Shown here: positions 52,157-61,900 of the stretch, piece after piece
How positions within the stretch are numbered: the first letter of the stretch is position 1
Layout of the letters: every line of letters starts with the position of its first letter
Origin: Nitrospirota bacterium
GTDB lineage: Bacteria; Nitrospirota; Nitrospiria; Nitrospirales; Nitrospiraceae
Assembly (NCBI GenBank): GCA_030682135.1
Contig: JAUXQT010000003.1
Span: 42,484-106,483 of the forward strand
Direction of reading: 5' to 3'
DNA: 64,000 nt
The notes under the pieces: generated by a model
What the model was told of the DNA's origin: nothing
Database searches by the model: none
What the model saw: only the letters and a program-made list of their open reading frames with translations
Program-made: the position numbers and the translations under genes

Positions 52157-53743
52157 ATGCGATCACGCTCCCTTGCCATAATCAGTTTCACGTTATTGAT
52201 GGTGACTGGATTCGACCAGCGCGCAGGCGCGGAAGACTTTACGGAAGCCTGGTATCTCTCACGTGGGCGCGCCAACATGGACATTGAAAACTATAAAGCA
52301 GCCATCGAAGCCTACGAGAAGGTGGTGGAGCGCGATCCCAACCACCGTGAAGCCATGCGCAACCTCGGCCTCGCCTATGAAAAACAGGGGCTCAAGGACA
52401 AAGCCATCGAGACATTCGACCGGTACCTCGCGAAATACGACGACGACCCGGAGATTGCCTTCGACCAGGCCCAGGCCCTGGAATGGTCTCGCTATGCCTA
52501 TCGCGAAAAAGACATGTTGAAATATTTCCGCATGGGTCTGAAGCGTAAAGACGATACGGCCATGCGCCTCAAATACGCGGCACACCTGGCGCAGCATAAG
52601 GAAACCAGCCAGGACGCCATCGCACAATACGGCACCGTTCTCGACCGGCAACCCCGTAATCCCGAAGCCCATCGGGGACTGGCAAAGGCTTATGCCTGGC
52701 TGGGGAATAACGATCTGGCCCTCTACCACGCGAATCTGGCGCGGCAGTCTGCGAGACGGGAACCGGGAGATCTGACCAGTCTGCGCCAAGACATGCTCAA
52801 GGGACGCGAACCGACGATCGAAGGGGTGGTCGGGGTCCTCGCCCAACCGGAGAAACCGTTCGAGCTCTATGGGTTCCGGATCGGATCGCGCGGCAAAGTC
52901 GATTTGACGCCGTTTACCACCACGATCCTCGAAGTCGGCGCCGAAAACTTCTGGAGCTCCAAGGAGCAGCTAGCAGGCAGCTACGTCTCATTGGCCAATC
53001 AAGTTCGTTTCAATCCATCGAATCGTGTCGACGCGATTCTGGAATACCACGGAGCCCCCCGCGGAGACGGGCTCGCGTACAAATTCGAATATGCGCATGA
53101 AGGACAGTCCTTCTCGATCCGCCCAGGCGTGAAGCGCGAATTCAAATATGACTCGTTCGCCTCGCTCGCCGGCTCCCGCAGCTCAGGCCAACTTTTGGGC
53201 CTCGCTCGCTCGACCCTGTTCTACAGCACGGTCTCATTCGATGCGGGCTCGGTTCGCGTGGACGTCACGCCCTTCGCCGGGTGGGTAACTTCTGAGCGCG
53301 TGAGTTCGAACGACCAGGTTGGACTCGACCTCAAGACCTCGTTGCCTCTGTGGAAAACGGACCATTGGGACCTGTCGGCTGAGTATCTCTTCTACCTGAC
53401 TCACTATGGAGAAAATCAGAGCGGGTTTGTCCCCAGCACGAGGGAACCCTTGCCGGGCGGATACTTCAGCCCCCAAGTGTTCGTGAATCAAATTCCACGG
53501 CTGGCGGCCATCTACACGATGGAGAATAAGGATGAATTCTCGATAGCCGCAGGCCCGGCGATCCAATACATCGACGAGTCGACGCAATCGTCGGCCTTTC
53601 GTATCGGAGGCGATGCCCACGCCTCTTACACCAATCACCTCTCGAAAGTGTGGTTGCTGAAGCTGATGGCCGACTACACCCAGATTGCCAATATCTATAC
53701 GCGCATCCAATTCAACGGCCTCTTGGTCTATACCTTCAACTAA
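52157..53743 (+). CDS. TPR protein with outer-membrane beta-barrel (BcsC-like exporter)
   Basis: About 528 residues from the ATG at 52157. A signal peptide (ending RAGA) is followed by TPR repeats (about 30-210; AIEAYEKVVERDPNHREAMRNLGLAYEKQG and relatives) and a C-terminal region of about 290 residues with alternating amphipathic strands and a terminal Phe-Asn (YTFN), the plan of BcsC/AlgK-AlgE-type polysaccharide exporters. It follows the synthase by 66 bp on the same strand and probably carries its product through the outer membrane. It is shorter than BcsC (about 1,100). Confidence 0.88.
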   Translation: MRSRSLAIISFTLLMVTGFDQRAGAEDFTEAWYLSRGRANMDIENYKAAIEAYEKVVERDPNHREAMRNLGLAYEKQGLKDKAIETFDRYLAKYDDDPEIAFDQAQALEWSRYAYREKDMLKYFRMGLKRKDDTAMRLKYAAHLAQHKETSQDAIAQYGTVLDRQPRNPEAHRGLAKAYAWLGNNDLALYHANLARQSARREPGDLTSLRQDMLKGREPTIEGVVGVLAQPEKPFELYGFRIGSRGKVDLTPFTTTILEVGAENFWSSKEQLAGSYVSLANQVRFNPSNRVDAILEYHGAPRGDGLAYKFEYAHEGQSFSIRPGVKREFKYDSFASLAGSRSSGQLLGLARSTLFYSTVSFDAGSVRVDVTPFAGWVTSERVSSNDQVGLDLKTSLPLWKTDHWDLSAEYLFYLTHYGENQSGFVPSTREPLPGGYFSPQVFVNQIPRLAAIYTMENKDEFSIAAGPAIQYIDESTQSSAFRIGGDAHASYTNHLSKVWLLKLMADYTQIANIYTRIQFNGLLVYTFN

Positions 53744-53767
53744 CGGGGCAGCAGAACTTTCTTTTCA

Positions 53768-54874
53768 ATGGATAACCTGGCAATCACCATACGTACGATA
53801 GAGTTCTGGCCAGTGGACGTGCCCATCACCGACCCCTTCGTGGTCGCCACCGGCGCACGAACGGTGGCCGAGAATGTCTTTCTGCGAGTCACCTTGGCCG
53901 ATGGCGCACAGGGCTATGGGGAAGCGGCGCCGTTCCCGGAAGTCGGAGGAGAAACTCGTGCAAGCTGCCTGACCTCCTTGCTCCAACTCAGCAAGGCAAT
54001 TCTTGGCCGCTCAGCCTCCGACTACAAGCAGATCGGGCAGGATCTATCTGAACAGGCGCCGGCTCATCCTGCCGCCCGCTGTGGGCTTGAAACCGCCGTG
54101 ATCGATGCCTACTGCCGCGCATCGCACATCCCGATGTGGCAGCTTTGGGGTGGCGCGGACGTGAGAGCGCGAGAGACCGACATCACCATTCCTATCGCCG
54201 ACCTCGACAAGACCGTCGCCCTCGCGCATGGATGGTACGAGAAGGGATTTCGCCTCTTCAAAATGAAGGTCGGCAAGGATGTCGAGGAAGACATTCGACG
54301 GCTCGCAGCCGTGCACCGCGCGCTCCCTGGCATTTCGTTCATTGGCGACGGCAACCAGGGATTCTCGCGTCAGGATTGTCTGACCTTTGCACGAGGAGTC
54401 AAGACATTCGGCGGGGCGATGGTGCTGCTTGAACAGCCGGTGATACGGGACGACCTCGACAGTATGGGGGCGATCCGTCGAGAAACCGGCATTCCTGTCG
54501 CGGCGGATGAATCGGTCCGCTCGCTCGCGGACGCACAAGAAGTCGTCGCCCGAGGCGCGGCGGACTACATCAACATCAAGATCATGAAGACCGGCGTTGT
54601 CGAAGCCCTGGAGATTGCTTCCTTCACCAAAGCGTCCGGCCTCAAACTGATGATCGGCGGGATGGTTGAAACACGCATAGCAATGGGCTGTTCGTTCAGC
54701 CTGGTCCTGGGCCTCGGCGGCTTTGAGGTGCTCGACCTCGACACCCCGCTGCTGCTGGCCAACGATCCCGTTACAGGCGGCTACCGATATGAGGGCCCTC
54801 AACTGCAACCCTGGGCCCAACCCGGCCTCGACATGACGGCAGAGTCTTCTCCTGACGCCACGACCATCGAGTAG
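53768..54874 (+). CDS. Dipeptide epimerase, enolase superfamily (L-Ala-D/L-Glu type)
   Basis: 368 residues. The KMK pair at Lys165 and Lys167, Asp194, Glu222, Asp247 and Lys271 are the catalytic and metal ligands of the muconate-cycloisomerase/dipeptide-epimerase group. The capping domain has FVVATGART and GYGEAAPFPEVGGE. Enzymes of this kind epimerise L-Ala-D/L-Glu and similar dipeptides from murein recycling; specificity cannot be settled by sequence. Its C-terminal tail is unstructured. Position behind the exporter is probably chance. Confidence 0.9.
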   Translation: MDNLAITIRTIEFWPVDVPITDPFVVATGARTVAENVFLRVTLADGAQGYGEAAPFPEVGGETRASCLTSLLQLSKAILGRSASDYKQIGQDLSEQAPAHPAARCGLETAVIDAYCRASHIPMWQLWGGADVRARETDITIPIADLDKTVALAHGWYEKGFRLFKMKVGKDVEEDIRRLAAVHRALPGISFIGDGNQGFSRQDCLTFARGVKTFGGAMVLLEQPVIRDDLDSMGAIRRETGIPVAADESVRSLADAQEVVARGAADYINIKIMKTGVVEALEIASFTKASGLKLMIGGMVETRIAMGCSFSLVLGLGGFEVLDLDTPLLLANDPVTGGYRYEGPQLQPWAQPGLDMTAESSPDATTIE

Positions 54875-54875
54875 A

Positions 54876-55070
54876 TTACGCTGTCGCTTCGTCACACTTC
54901 TTACAGTTCAAGATCTCGCCAAGATGCTGGCTCCGGCCTTCCTCGCTGAGGACCCAGGGCCGATTGGTCATCGGTGGCTGGTGGCGCACATGTTGTCCAT
55001 GGCCACATTGAAGATCGGCCACCCAATCGTTATATTCGTCCAGATGATAACCAATGATAGGTTGCTGCAC
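54876..55070 (-). CDS. DUF3565 protein
   Basis: 64 residues from a GTG at 55070 with GGGAGG upstream. Conserved features of DUF3565: GYHLDEYNDWVADLQCGHGQHVRHQPP, RPWVLSEEGR and a C-terminal Cys pair (CKKC). The Cys/His set suggests a small zinc or iron ribbon. Function unknown. Confidence 0.88.
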   Translation of the reverse strand: MQQPIIGYHLDEYNDWVADLQCGHGQHVRHQPPMTNRPWVLSEEGRSQHLGEILNCKKCDEATA

Positions 55071-55170
55071 GCAGGAACCTCCCTTCCATATTTTCCATAG
55101 GCTGCTTAGGGTTAGGCGAGCTCACTCCTTCGAGTGACCGCATGCTAACACGAACGAAAGGGCCAGCGAG

Positions 55171-56070
55171 ATGGGTCAGTCTACGACGAAGATCGGCTTC
55201 GTGGGAGTCGGACGGATGGGGGCCAACATGGCCCGTCGGCTGAAGGATCAAGGGGAAACCATCGTGGCCCTATACGATCGGGATCGGGCCACCGCCACGA
55301 GCCTTGCGACCGAGCTCGGTAGTGAGGCGGCCACGACCCCTGCCCGAGTCGCAGAACTCGCCGACATCATTTTCACTGTGGTGTCCGACGATGCCGCGAT
55401 GCGACAGATCTTTTCCCCGACCGGCACAGAGAGTCTTCTCCTGCACGCCAAGGACCGGCTCTTTATCAACTGCGCCACACTTTCGCCAGATGTGCACATC
55501 GAGGTTGATACTCTGGTGACGCAACACGGAGGCCGAACCTTGGAGGCCTGCATGGCCAGCAGTATCACGCAGGCCCGCCAAGGCACGCTCTACCTCATGT
55601 GCGGCGGTCATCCGGATGTGTTCGAATCGGCGAAACCGCTCTTGGAAAAATTGAGCGCGCACCTGCGCTATGTCGGATCGGCAGGAGAAGCCGCCAAGGT
55701 CAAAGCCCTGGTCAACATGGTGATGAACTGCAACACGGCTGTACTCGCAGAAGGGCTTGGGCTTGGAGCCGCGCTCGGCCTCGACCTGACGATGGTGCGG
55801 GAGATCTTCGCCCAGACAGGAGCTGCGTCGCGCGTCTTGGAGACGGACGGTGAGGATATGCAGAGTCGCGCCCATGACTGTTACTTCTCGGCTGCCCATG
55901 CCGCCAAGGACTCGGGCATCGCCCTGGCTTTAGCGAAGACCGCAGGGATCACCCTCCCGTTGGCTCAAGCGACTTATGAGCAATATCAACGGCTGGTCGC
56001 ACTCGGCAAAGGCGAGCTGGACAAATCCGCCGTCTCTGAACTCACGTTCAAAGGCCGAGGCTCGCACTAA
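55171..56070 (+). CDS. 3-hydroxyisobutyrate-dehydrogenase-like NAD(P)-dependent reductase
   Basis: 299 residues. GFVGVGRMGANMARRL is the Rossmann motif. CATLSP and GTLYLMCGG appear in the linker, and KALVNMV holds the catalytic Lys (about residue 178). This is the beta-hydroxyacid dehydrogenase family (also GLYR/GHB dehydrogenases). The C-terminal domain is all helical. Substrate unknown; no operon partner. Confidence 0.9.
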   Translation: MGQSTTKIGFVGVGRMGANMARRLKDQGETIVALYDRDRATATSLATELGSEAATTPARVAELADIIFTVVSDDAAMRQIFSPTGTESLLLHAKDRLFINCATLSPDVHIEVDTLVTQHGGRTLEACMASSITQARQGTLYLMCGGHPDVFESAKPLLEKLSAHLRYVGSAGEAAKVKALVNMVMNCNTAVLAEGLGLGAALGLDLTMVREIFAQTGAASRVLETDGEDMQSRAHDCYFSAAHAAKDSGIALALAKTAGITLPLAQATYEQYQRLVALGKGELDKSAVSELTFKGRGSH

Positions 56071-56186
56071 CGCCAAGAATGACTTCGGGAAGGCGATGTG
56101 ATGGGCGCTATGTTGGGGCACTGAAGTATGGGGCGGCGCAAGAGGGGGGAACGCTGCCGGAGCCAAATTGGCTTACGCGCGACGTC

Positions 56187-56783
56187 TCAGTTGCGTTGAT
56201 TGATCACAACACGGCCACATTCTTGGCACTTCAAGCTGCGTCCGACACCAGACCATTCAGGCTCGTTATTGTCGGAAATCCCGCCACCGACAGAAATGGT
56301 CGTGGCCTCGGCGGACGACATCGTCCCCGCGTTGCCGAGATACCTCACCGTCGCAACCGTGCCGATTTCGCTCACGGGAACTCTGTCCACCTGCACGGCC
56401 CCATCACGATAACTCGTCAGGAGCCACGAGTCAGTCGCTGACGCCGCGTCCGGCAATGCACGCACCTGATAGCTGATTTTGTCCGTATTGGCGCCCTGCC
56501 GTATTTCCGGGGTGTAATACTTCAACACTCCGTTCATGGCAAACCCCAAATCGGTCAGGTTGTCGGTGTAGCCATGATTCGCTGCGTGATAGAGATACTC
56601 TAACCGCTCGATCTCGCGAACCACGATCTCACCTTCAACAGACTTTGCCTTGGTCACAAAATGGCTGTACGAGACGGTGGCAAGGGACACGAGGACCCCC
56701 AGAATGGCCACCACGATCATCAACTCGATCAAGGTAAAACCGTCGGAGCTCTGCATGCGAGGGTGCCGGGACAGGTTCATCAT
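56187..56783 (-). CDS. Type IV pilin/pseudopilin (unfused relative of the HAMP-pilin)
   Basis: 198 residues. The prepilin signal is MQSSDGFTLIELMIVVAILG, cleaved between Gly15 and Phe16, with Glu20 as Glu5. The C-terminal half is variable, ends in a CxxC pair (CQEC) and contains AVQVDRVPVSEI. It overlaps by 4 bp the HAMP membrane protein upstream (ATGATGA). This is the split counterpart of the fused gene at 4295-5653: each pilin follows a HAMP protein. Confidence 0.9.
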   Translation of the reverse strand: MMNLSRHPRMQSSDGFTLIELMIVVAILGVLVSLATVSYSHFVTKAKSVEGEIVVREIERLEYLYHAANHGYTDNLTDLGFAMNGVLKYYTPEIRQGANTDKISYQVRALPDAASATDSWLLTSYRDGAVQVDRVPVSEIGTVATVRYLGNAGTMSSAEATTISVGGGISDNNEPEWSGVGRSLKCQECGRVVINQRN

Positions 56784-57421
56784 CGTCGTTCGTGAGGCGG
56801 TCCGATCTCGAATCGGCTCAACACCGCGTGAATGCGATCCAACGCCTCAGTCGTCGTCTGTAATTGTCGGAATGCTTCCGACCCTCCCATACCCTGAGCC
56901 AAGAGAGTCTTCGTCGCGCCATCGACAGCGGCTCGAGCGCGAGACGATTCCTGTTGCACCGTCTCGACCCCCTGCCCGACGTGACTCCAGCCTTGATTGA
57001 GCAGCTGAGCCAGATCCGTCAATCGGTCTGCCTCCCGGAACTGAAGTCGATGCGATACCATTCCCGATGCCCAGGCGCTGGCACTCTGACCCAAACGTTC
57101 GAGCGCATCGGCAATGCGACGCGTCACCAGCAAGCTGAATAGAATAGCCCCCAGAAAAAACACAGGAATGGCAACCCACACCGTCTCGCTTAGCAACAGC
57201 AGCTGGCTCGCGGCAACCTGGCGATCCGTCAATGGCGCATCTGATAGAAGCGTGATGGCAGGCAGGACGTAGGGCCCACAAAAGGCCAGCACGAAGAACA
57301 GACAGGCATAGAGCGCCATACTCACCGCAACCTTGAACGTGTACGCCCTCTGTTCTTGTCGAACAGCAGCCACACTCTGCTCAGAGTTGGAGCTGGACAG
57401 GTTCAAGACCACCGTCGTCAT
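56780..57421 (-). CDS. HAMP-domain membrane protein paired with pilin
   Basis: 213 residues with AGGAGG before the ATG. Membrane helices at about 30-55 and 80-100 flank a short loop, followed by a HAMP-like linker (about 100-150; RRIADALERLGQ, READRLTDLA) and a coiled coil to about 205. No output domain. It overlaps the pilin gene, as the HAMP/pilin fusion does at 4.3 kb. Distantly related to those two proteins by topology, and only weakly by residues. Confidence 0.82.
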   Translation of the reverse strand: MTTVVLNLSSSNSEQSVAAVRQEQRAYTFKVAVSMALYACLFFVLAFCGPYVLPAITLLSDAPLTDRQVAASQLLLLSETVWVAIPVFFLGAILFSLLVTRRIADALERLGQSASAWASGMVSHRLQFREADRLTDLAQLLNQGWSHVGQGVETVQQESSRARAAVDGATKTLLAQGMGGSEAFRQLQTTTEALDRIHAVLSRFEIGPPHERR

Positions 57422-57607
57422 ATCATCCTCCTGGATTGTTCCTCCGCTGAGCCCATATTCATGGGCCTATGCGCCGTTCCTCATGAGATCAAAGCGTACC
57501 ACCACCTCCTGAAACCACAAGCATTTTATCGACTTGCTCGCGGCCGCCAAATGGACCTCGGCTAAGCAGCCCCTCCCCCCATTCCTTCGCCGCCATGGAG
57601 TGACTTA

Positions 57608-58063
57608 TCACCGCTTCTCAAAGGGAAGTTCTGACCGCTGGCTGGCAGAAAAGTAGGCCCACTGCTTCTGCTCGCTCTCGTCGAAACTGCCGAGGAAGGT
57701 CACGTATCGGTCGAGGGTGCGGAACTCGGCGAGGGTGATGGTGCAGTGGAGTGGATCGATGACACGGGCATCGAACTGGCCCACCACATACAGCAGACCC
57801 GCTCGCGTGCGATAGAGGTTCCGTCGGCTCACATACCCGGTGTTGGGGAATAGGTCATCCTCGATTGAACAACCTCCAGGCCCGACGAGCGTGAGTCGAA
57901 GATCGTGCCGGGAGAGGAATGGATTGGTGGCGATTCGAGTTATCGTCAGGCGCACCTGATCTGCCGGGAACTCGACAGAGGCCGGCGCCGGCACATCGCT
58001 ATTGCAGGCGGCAAGAAAGAGCAGCAGGCCCACTCCGCAACCTGCCCAGTACTCCCTATTCAC
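57608..58063 (-). CDS. Small lipoprotein downstream of HbpS/GlcG protein
   Basis: 151 residues from a GTG at 58063 overlapping the previous stop by 4 bp. The lipobox is LAAC. The mature domain is beta-rich with GGCSIEDDLFPNTGYVSRR and LHCTITLAEF; two further Cys could form a disulfide. No family recognised. Coupled to the HbpS-like gene. Confidence 0.8.
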   Translation of the reverse strand: MNREYWAGCGVGLLLFLAACNSDVPAPASVEFPADQVRLTITRIATNPFLSRHDLRLTLVGPGGCSIEDDLFPNTGYVSRRNLYRTRAGLLYVVGQFDARVIDPLHCTITLAEFRTLDRYVTFLGSFDESEQKQWAYFSASQRSELPFEKR

Positions 58064-58605
58064 TTTATCGCAGGAACTTTCGGCGCAGCGCCGATCGCAT
58101 CCAGTCCTGCCTGAGCGCAGGCATCGTCGAGATGGGCACCTGGCGCTCCGCCGACCCCGATTCCACCAACGACCTCGCCGGCGATCTCAATTGGCAACCC
58201 ACCCCCAAGGATGATGACCTGATCGTTCATCTCGCGAAGCGCCTGCAAAGTCGGCACTTTATTGATCAGTTCCGCTAACTCGGTCGTCGGCCGGCGAAGG
58301 CTGGCCGCGGTATAGGCCTTCTTCCTGCTGCTATCGACTGTATGAGGTCCGGCTCCATCCGCGCGGCTCATGGCGCGCAGCACACCGGCGCGATCCACGA
58401 CCGACACAGTCACCTTGTAGCCGTCTTTTTTACAGGCCTCCAACGAAGCCTGGATCGCCTTGCTCGCCAAACCCACCGGCAAGACCGACTCTTTGGGTAA
58501 TTCATCAGAAGCCGGCGCCATACAAGGCATCAGCACCACGAATGCCGCCGCGGTCATGAGTCGAGCAACGACAGAACGCCGATGAAGCAGATACAGAGGT
58601 GCCAT
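58060..58605 (-). CDS. HbpS/GlcG-family secreted protein
   Basis: 181 residues with AGGAG before the ATG. A signal peptide (ending APAS) precedes the GlcG/HbpS fold: ACKKDGYKVTVSVVDRAGVLRAM, RADGAGPHTVDSSRKKAYTAA, GGLPIEIAGEVVGGIGVGG. Family members bind haem or related cofactors. It and the small lipoprotein probably form a two-gene operon. Confidence 0.9.
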   Translation of the reverse strand: MAPLYLLHRRSVVARLMTAAAFVVLMPCMAPASDELPKESVLPVGLASKAIQASLEACKKDGYKVTVSVVDRAGVLRAMSRADGAGPHTVDSSRKKAYTAASLRRPTTELAELINKVPTLQALREMNDQVIILGGGLPIEIAGEVVGGIGVGGAPGAHLDDACAQAGLDAIGAAPKVPAIK

Positions 58606-58721
58606 GATTCTCTCTCCTGGTGATTTCGGGAACCTGTAGGGCCAGGAGCGTACGAAGGCGCGAGAGGTCTGTCAAGATGGAGGGTGAGGGTTGTGGATTC
58701 AGCCGATGGCGCGCGCAGTCG

Positions 58722-59012
58722 TCAGCTCCAGACGACGCGCTCTTGATTGAGGAGATAATCGATCACTTCGATGCTATTGCGCATTTGAATCTGCGCCTTT
58801 TCTGACATGGGGAGGACGGCACCAACCAGTTTGCCTGATTCGACATCGTCGAGCGACGGGATCCCGTCAAATCCACCCTTTTCAAGCTCTTGTCGGTAAC
58901 TTGCCACGGTCGCCTCCAGTTTCTCTGACAATTGGATCAGCAATTCCTGCGCCAGAGATCCATCATCCATCTGACTTATGGCGTACAAGTAGCATAGCAC
59001 ATGGAAATCCAT
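58722..59012 (-). CDS. Small cytoplasmic hypothetical protein
   Basis: 96 residues, helical and acidic. It contains LAQELLIQLSEKLEATVASYRQELEKGG and GKLVGAVLPMSEKAQIQMRNSI. No signal peptide or recognised family. The start has only a weak ribosome site. Confidence 0.65.
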   Translation of the reverse strand: MDFHVLCYLYAISQMDDGSLAQELLIQLSEKLEATVASYRQELEKGGFDGIPSLDDVESGKLVGAVLPMSEKAQIQMRNSIEVIDYLLNQERVVWS

Positions 59013-59047
59013 GCTCTGCTGAAGGCATCTATCCTATTGATTCAACG

Positions 59048-60100
59048 CTATTTATCAGTCGATCGACGAGCAGCGGTTGCGGCAGGTGCAAGCGCGCCGA
59101 GATAGGGAAATTGGCCGATCTTCAGGAGGGGCGTGTCAAGACGCAGGCGAAAATCGTCATGCGACGGGTCAACAAAGTACGGGTCCCCGGTAATATCTGA
59201 CTGGGCCTTGAGCTCCGGAGCTGGTTGATTTGGCTCACCCACACGAAGATAGTCGCCATCCGTATTGAAGAACGCATTGAATGAGGTCGTGGTCCGACTG
59301 GACGAGGCGATCAGAAAACCCACGCGATTCAGCCCGACCACGTTGCCGGTGACGTCACTCTGGGATTGCCCGAGAAACGCGGCCCCGCCGCCATTCTTGA
59401 CCAGGGTATTGCTCACGATCACGGCGCGGGCATGGCCGCTGACCACGATGGCTTCAAACAGACTTCGGGTGATCACGTTTCGCTCTAGCCGCACCGTCGA
59501 CTTCCCGGCAATCGAGACGCCATGATCGTTGTCGTGAATGACATTCCCGATCATGACCGCCTCTGAATCGGCAAACTGCGCGCCGGTCGTCTCGCTCCCC
59601 CCGATGTCACAATCTTCGATTCGTACATCATGGACCTGCTGGCTAAACAACATCCCGTTGATCTTGAGCCGGCGGAGGACCAGCCCTTGCCCGTTGAAGA
59701 GCCCCATCGCATGGCCACCATGATCGTTGATAGTCATGTCGCTGATCTCGATATCCGTCGCCCCATAGGGCCACTTACCGACATGAAGGGCGCCCACCAC
59801 GATATCGCGGCCTAAAATCGTCACTTGATCCACTCCTGCCCCGACGAACTTAATCTTCTCTTTACTGTGAATGGTCACGTCCTGAGGATATTGGCCGGCC
59901 TTGACGAAGACGGTGTCGCCTTTCTTGGCGGCATCGACCGCTTCCTGCAGAGAGACGAAATCGCCTGTCCCGTCGAGCGCAACCACGAGGGTCCGAGGCC
60001 CCATTGGGGGCCCTTCATCCGCCCACAGCAATCCAAATTCAGACAAACCAAGAACCGCGATGAGACTGAGCGACATAAGCTGTTTCATGCAGAAACTCAT
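59048..60100 (-). CDS. Secreted right-handed parallel beta-helix protein
   Basis: 350 residues, GGAGG before the ATG. A signal peptide (ending WADE) is followed by FVSLQEAVDAAKKGDTVFVKAGQY and then successive short turns (VTIHSKEKIKFVG, IEDCDIGGSETTG, NVIHDNDHGVSIAG, NVITRSLFEAIVVSG, NTLVKNGGGAAFLG) of the pectate-lyase/NosD type. Probable binding or cleavage of an extracellular polysaccharide or adhesion role; catalytic residues not identified. Confidence 0.88.
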   Translation of the reverse strand: MSFCMKQLMSLSLIAVLGLSEFGLLWADEGPPMGPRTLVVALDGTGDFVSLQEAVDAAKKGDTVFVKAGQYPQDVTIHSKEKIKFVGAGVDQVTILGRDIVVGALHVGKWPYGATDIEISDMTINDHGGHAMGLFNGQGLVLRRLKINGMLFSQQVHDVRIEDCDIGGSETTGAQFADSEAVMIGNVIHDNDHGVSIAGKSTVRLERNVITRSLFEAIVVSGHARAVIVSNTLVKNGGGAAFLGQSQSDVTGNVVGLNRVGFLIASSSRTTTSFNAFFNTDGDYLRVGEPNQPAPELKAQSDITGDPYFVDPSHDDFRLRLDTPLLKIGQFPYLGALAPAATAARRSTDK

Positions 60101-60174
60101 ACAGTCCTCCGCCGTGAGAAGTCAATTGCTGGGTTTGTTGTGAGGGACATACTCGCATGGTATGCTCCGCACCC

Positions 60175-60777
60175 ATGATTCTGGTCGGCCTCACAGGCGG
60201 CGTCGCCACCGGTAAAAGTACCGTCGCCGGGATGTTCAAGCAATGCGGCGCGGTGATCATCGATGCCGACCAATTGGCTCGCGATGTCGTGGAGCCCGGC
60301 AGGCCGGCTTGGCGGGAAATCGTCACCCTGTTTGGCAAGGCCGTCCTCAAACCCGACCGCAGCCTCAATCGCCAGGCGCTCGCCGCCATCGTCTTCCGCC
60401 ATCCAGCCAAACGCCGTGCGCTCGAACACATCATCCATCCCCGTGTCGCGCGCGAGCAAGTCAGATTGACGAGAGAAGCGGCACGACAAGATCCTCAGTC
60501 CGTCGTCATCTACGACGTTCCACTCCTCTTCGAAGCCGGTATCGACAAGCGAGTCGATCAGACCATCGTCGTCACCGCCGACCGTAACACCCAAATAGCC
60601 CGCCTCAAGAAGCGCAACGGCCTCTCCCGCGCCGAGGCCCTTCGCCGGATTAAAAGCCAGATGCCGATGAGCCAAAAGGTCCAACAGACAGACTACGTGT
60701 TGAATGGGACTCTCTCTCGTCCTTCTCTTCGCAGACAGATCAGCCAATTATTCAAAAGTCTTCGCGCGCTCGCCTAA
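60175..60777 (+). CDS. coaE: Dephospho-CoA kinase
   Basis: 200 residues from the ATG at 60175. Walker A GGVATGKS at residues 8-15, [20 protein letters not shown], and the lid with RLKKRNGLS. It makes CoA from dephospho-CoA and ATP in the last step of CoA synthesis. Divergent from the beta-helix gene with 74 bp between starts. Confidence 0.93.
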   Translation: MILVGLTGGVATGKSTVAGMFKQCGAVIIDADQLARDVVEPGRPAWREIVTLFGKAVLKPDRSLNRQALAAIVFRHPAKRRALEHIIHPRVAREQVRLTREAARQDPQSVVIYDVPLLFEAGIDKRVDQTIVVTADRNTQIARLKKRNGLSRAEALRRIKSQMPMSQKVQQTDYVLNGTLSRPSLRRQISQLFKSLRALA

Positions 60778-60830
60778 CGCCTCGCTCTCTACCGTGCATT
60801 CCCTCTACCCCCTGTGTTAAGTTTTCGCCC

Positions 60831-61757
60831 ATGCGAAACCTTGTCATCATCGGCTCCGGACCAGCTGGCCTCACAGCCGCCATCTATGCAGCCAGGGCGA
60901 ATCTCTCGCCCCTGCTCATCGAAGGCTGGCAATCCGGCGGACAATTGACCACGACGACGGAGGTCGAGAACTATCCCGGTTTTGCTAAGGGCATCATGGG
61001 GCCGGACTTGATGAAAGAAATGCGCGCGCAGGCAGAACGATTCGGCACGGAGTTCCTGACCGCCGATGTCACGGCCATTGCGCTCACACCACGCCCCTTC
61101 ACGCTGACGATCGACGGCGAACAGTCTGTCCAAGCCAAAACCCTCATCATCGCGACCGGTGCGTCGGCCATTCAGGTCGGGTTAAAGAACGAGGCGCGCC
61201 TCACGGGACACGGCGTCTCCACTTGCGCGACCTGCGACGGGTTCTTCTTCAAGGGCAAGGAACTGATCGTCGTCGGGGGCGGCGACAGCGCAATGGAGGA
61301 AGCCACCTTCCTCACCAAGTTCGCCAGCAAAGTCACGATCGTCCACCGCCGCGATAAACTTCGTGCATCCAAAATCATGCAAGACCGGGCGATGAAGAAT
61401 GAAAAGATTTCGTTTCTCTGGAACTCCGCCGTCGAAGACATTCTGGGGAACGACATGGTGACAGGCGTGCGCGTGAAGAATCTCGTCACAAGCAAGGTCA
61501 TGGAAATCCCCTGCGCCGGCGTCTTCGTCGCGATCGGGCACCGCCCCAACACCACACTCTTCAGCGGTCAATTAGACATGGATGCCAAGGGTTATATCCG
61601 GACGACCAAAGGAACCGCCACAAGTGTCCCCGGCATCTTTGCCGCAGGCGATGTGCAGGATTCTGTGTACCGCCAAGCCGTCACTGCCGCCGGCTCCGGC
61701 TGTATGGCGGCGATCGACGCCGAACGTTTCCTGGAATCGCATACCCACATTTCATGA
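60831..61757 (+). CDS. trxB: Thioredoxin-disulfide reductase
   Basis: 308 residues, normal length. FAD motif [18 protein letters not shown], redox CATC at 132-135, NADPH motif [12 protein letters not shown], and the C-terminal [10 protein letters not shown]. It reduces thioredoxin with NADPH. Palindromic repeat D lies nine bases after its stop, before thiI. Confidence 0.95.
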   Translation: MRNLVIIGSGPAGLTAAIYAARANLSPLLIEGWQSGGQLTTTTEVENYPGFAKGIMGPDLMKEMRAQAERFGTEFLTADVTAIALTPRPFTLTIDGEQSVQAKTLIIATGASAIQVGLKNEARLTGHGVSTCATCDGFFFKGKELIVVGGGDSAMEEATFLTKFASKVTIVHRRDKLRASKIMQDRAMKNEKISFLWNSAVEDILGNDMVTGVRVKNLVTSKVMEIPCAGVFVAIGHRPNTTLFSGQLDMDAKGYIRTTKGTATSVPGIFAAGDVQDSVYRQAVTAAGSGCMAAIDAERFLESHTHIS

Positions 61758-61765
61758 AGGCAGCA

Positions 61766-61889
61766 GGGATGCTCAAAATGGTTGTCCAGCAAGGCCGCAG
61801 GCGAGACACATACCGGAGGCGTACCCGCTAGGGTACGTTGAGGATTGTGTCGAGCCGAGAACGACGCTGGCAACCTTTTTCAGCATCCC
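61766..61889. repeat. Palindromic repeat family, copy D
   Basis: 124 bp. Outer stem gggatgctcaaaatggttg / caacctttttcagcatccc; inner stem gacaca/tgtgtc; apex ggcgtaccc/gggtacg. It lies nine bases after the TGA of trxB and ends 11 bp before the ATG of thiI, so it is the only sequence between those two genes. Confidence 0.88.
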
Positions 61890-61900
61890 GCTAAAAAACT

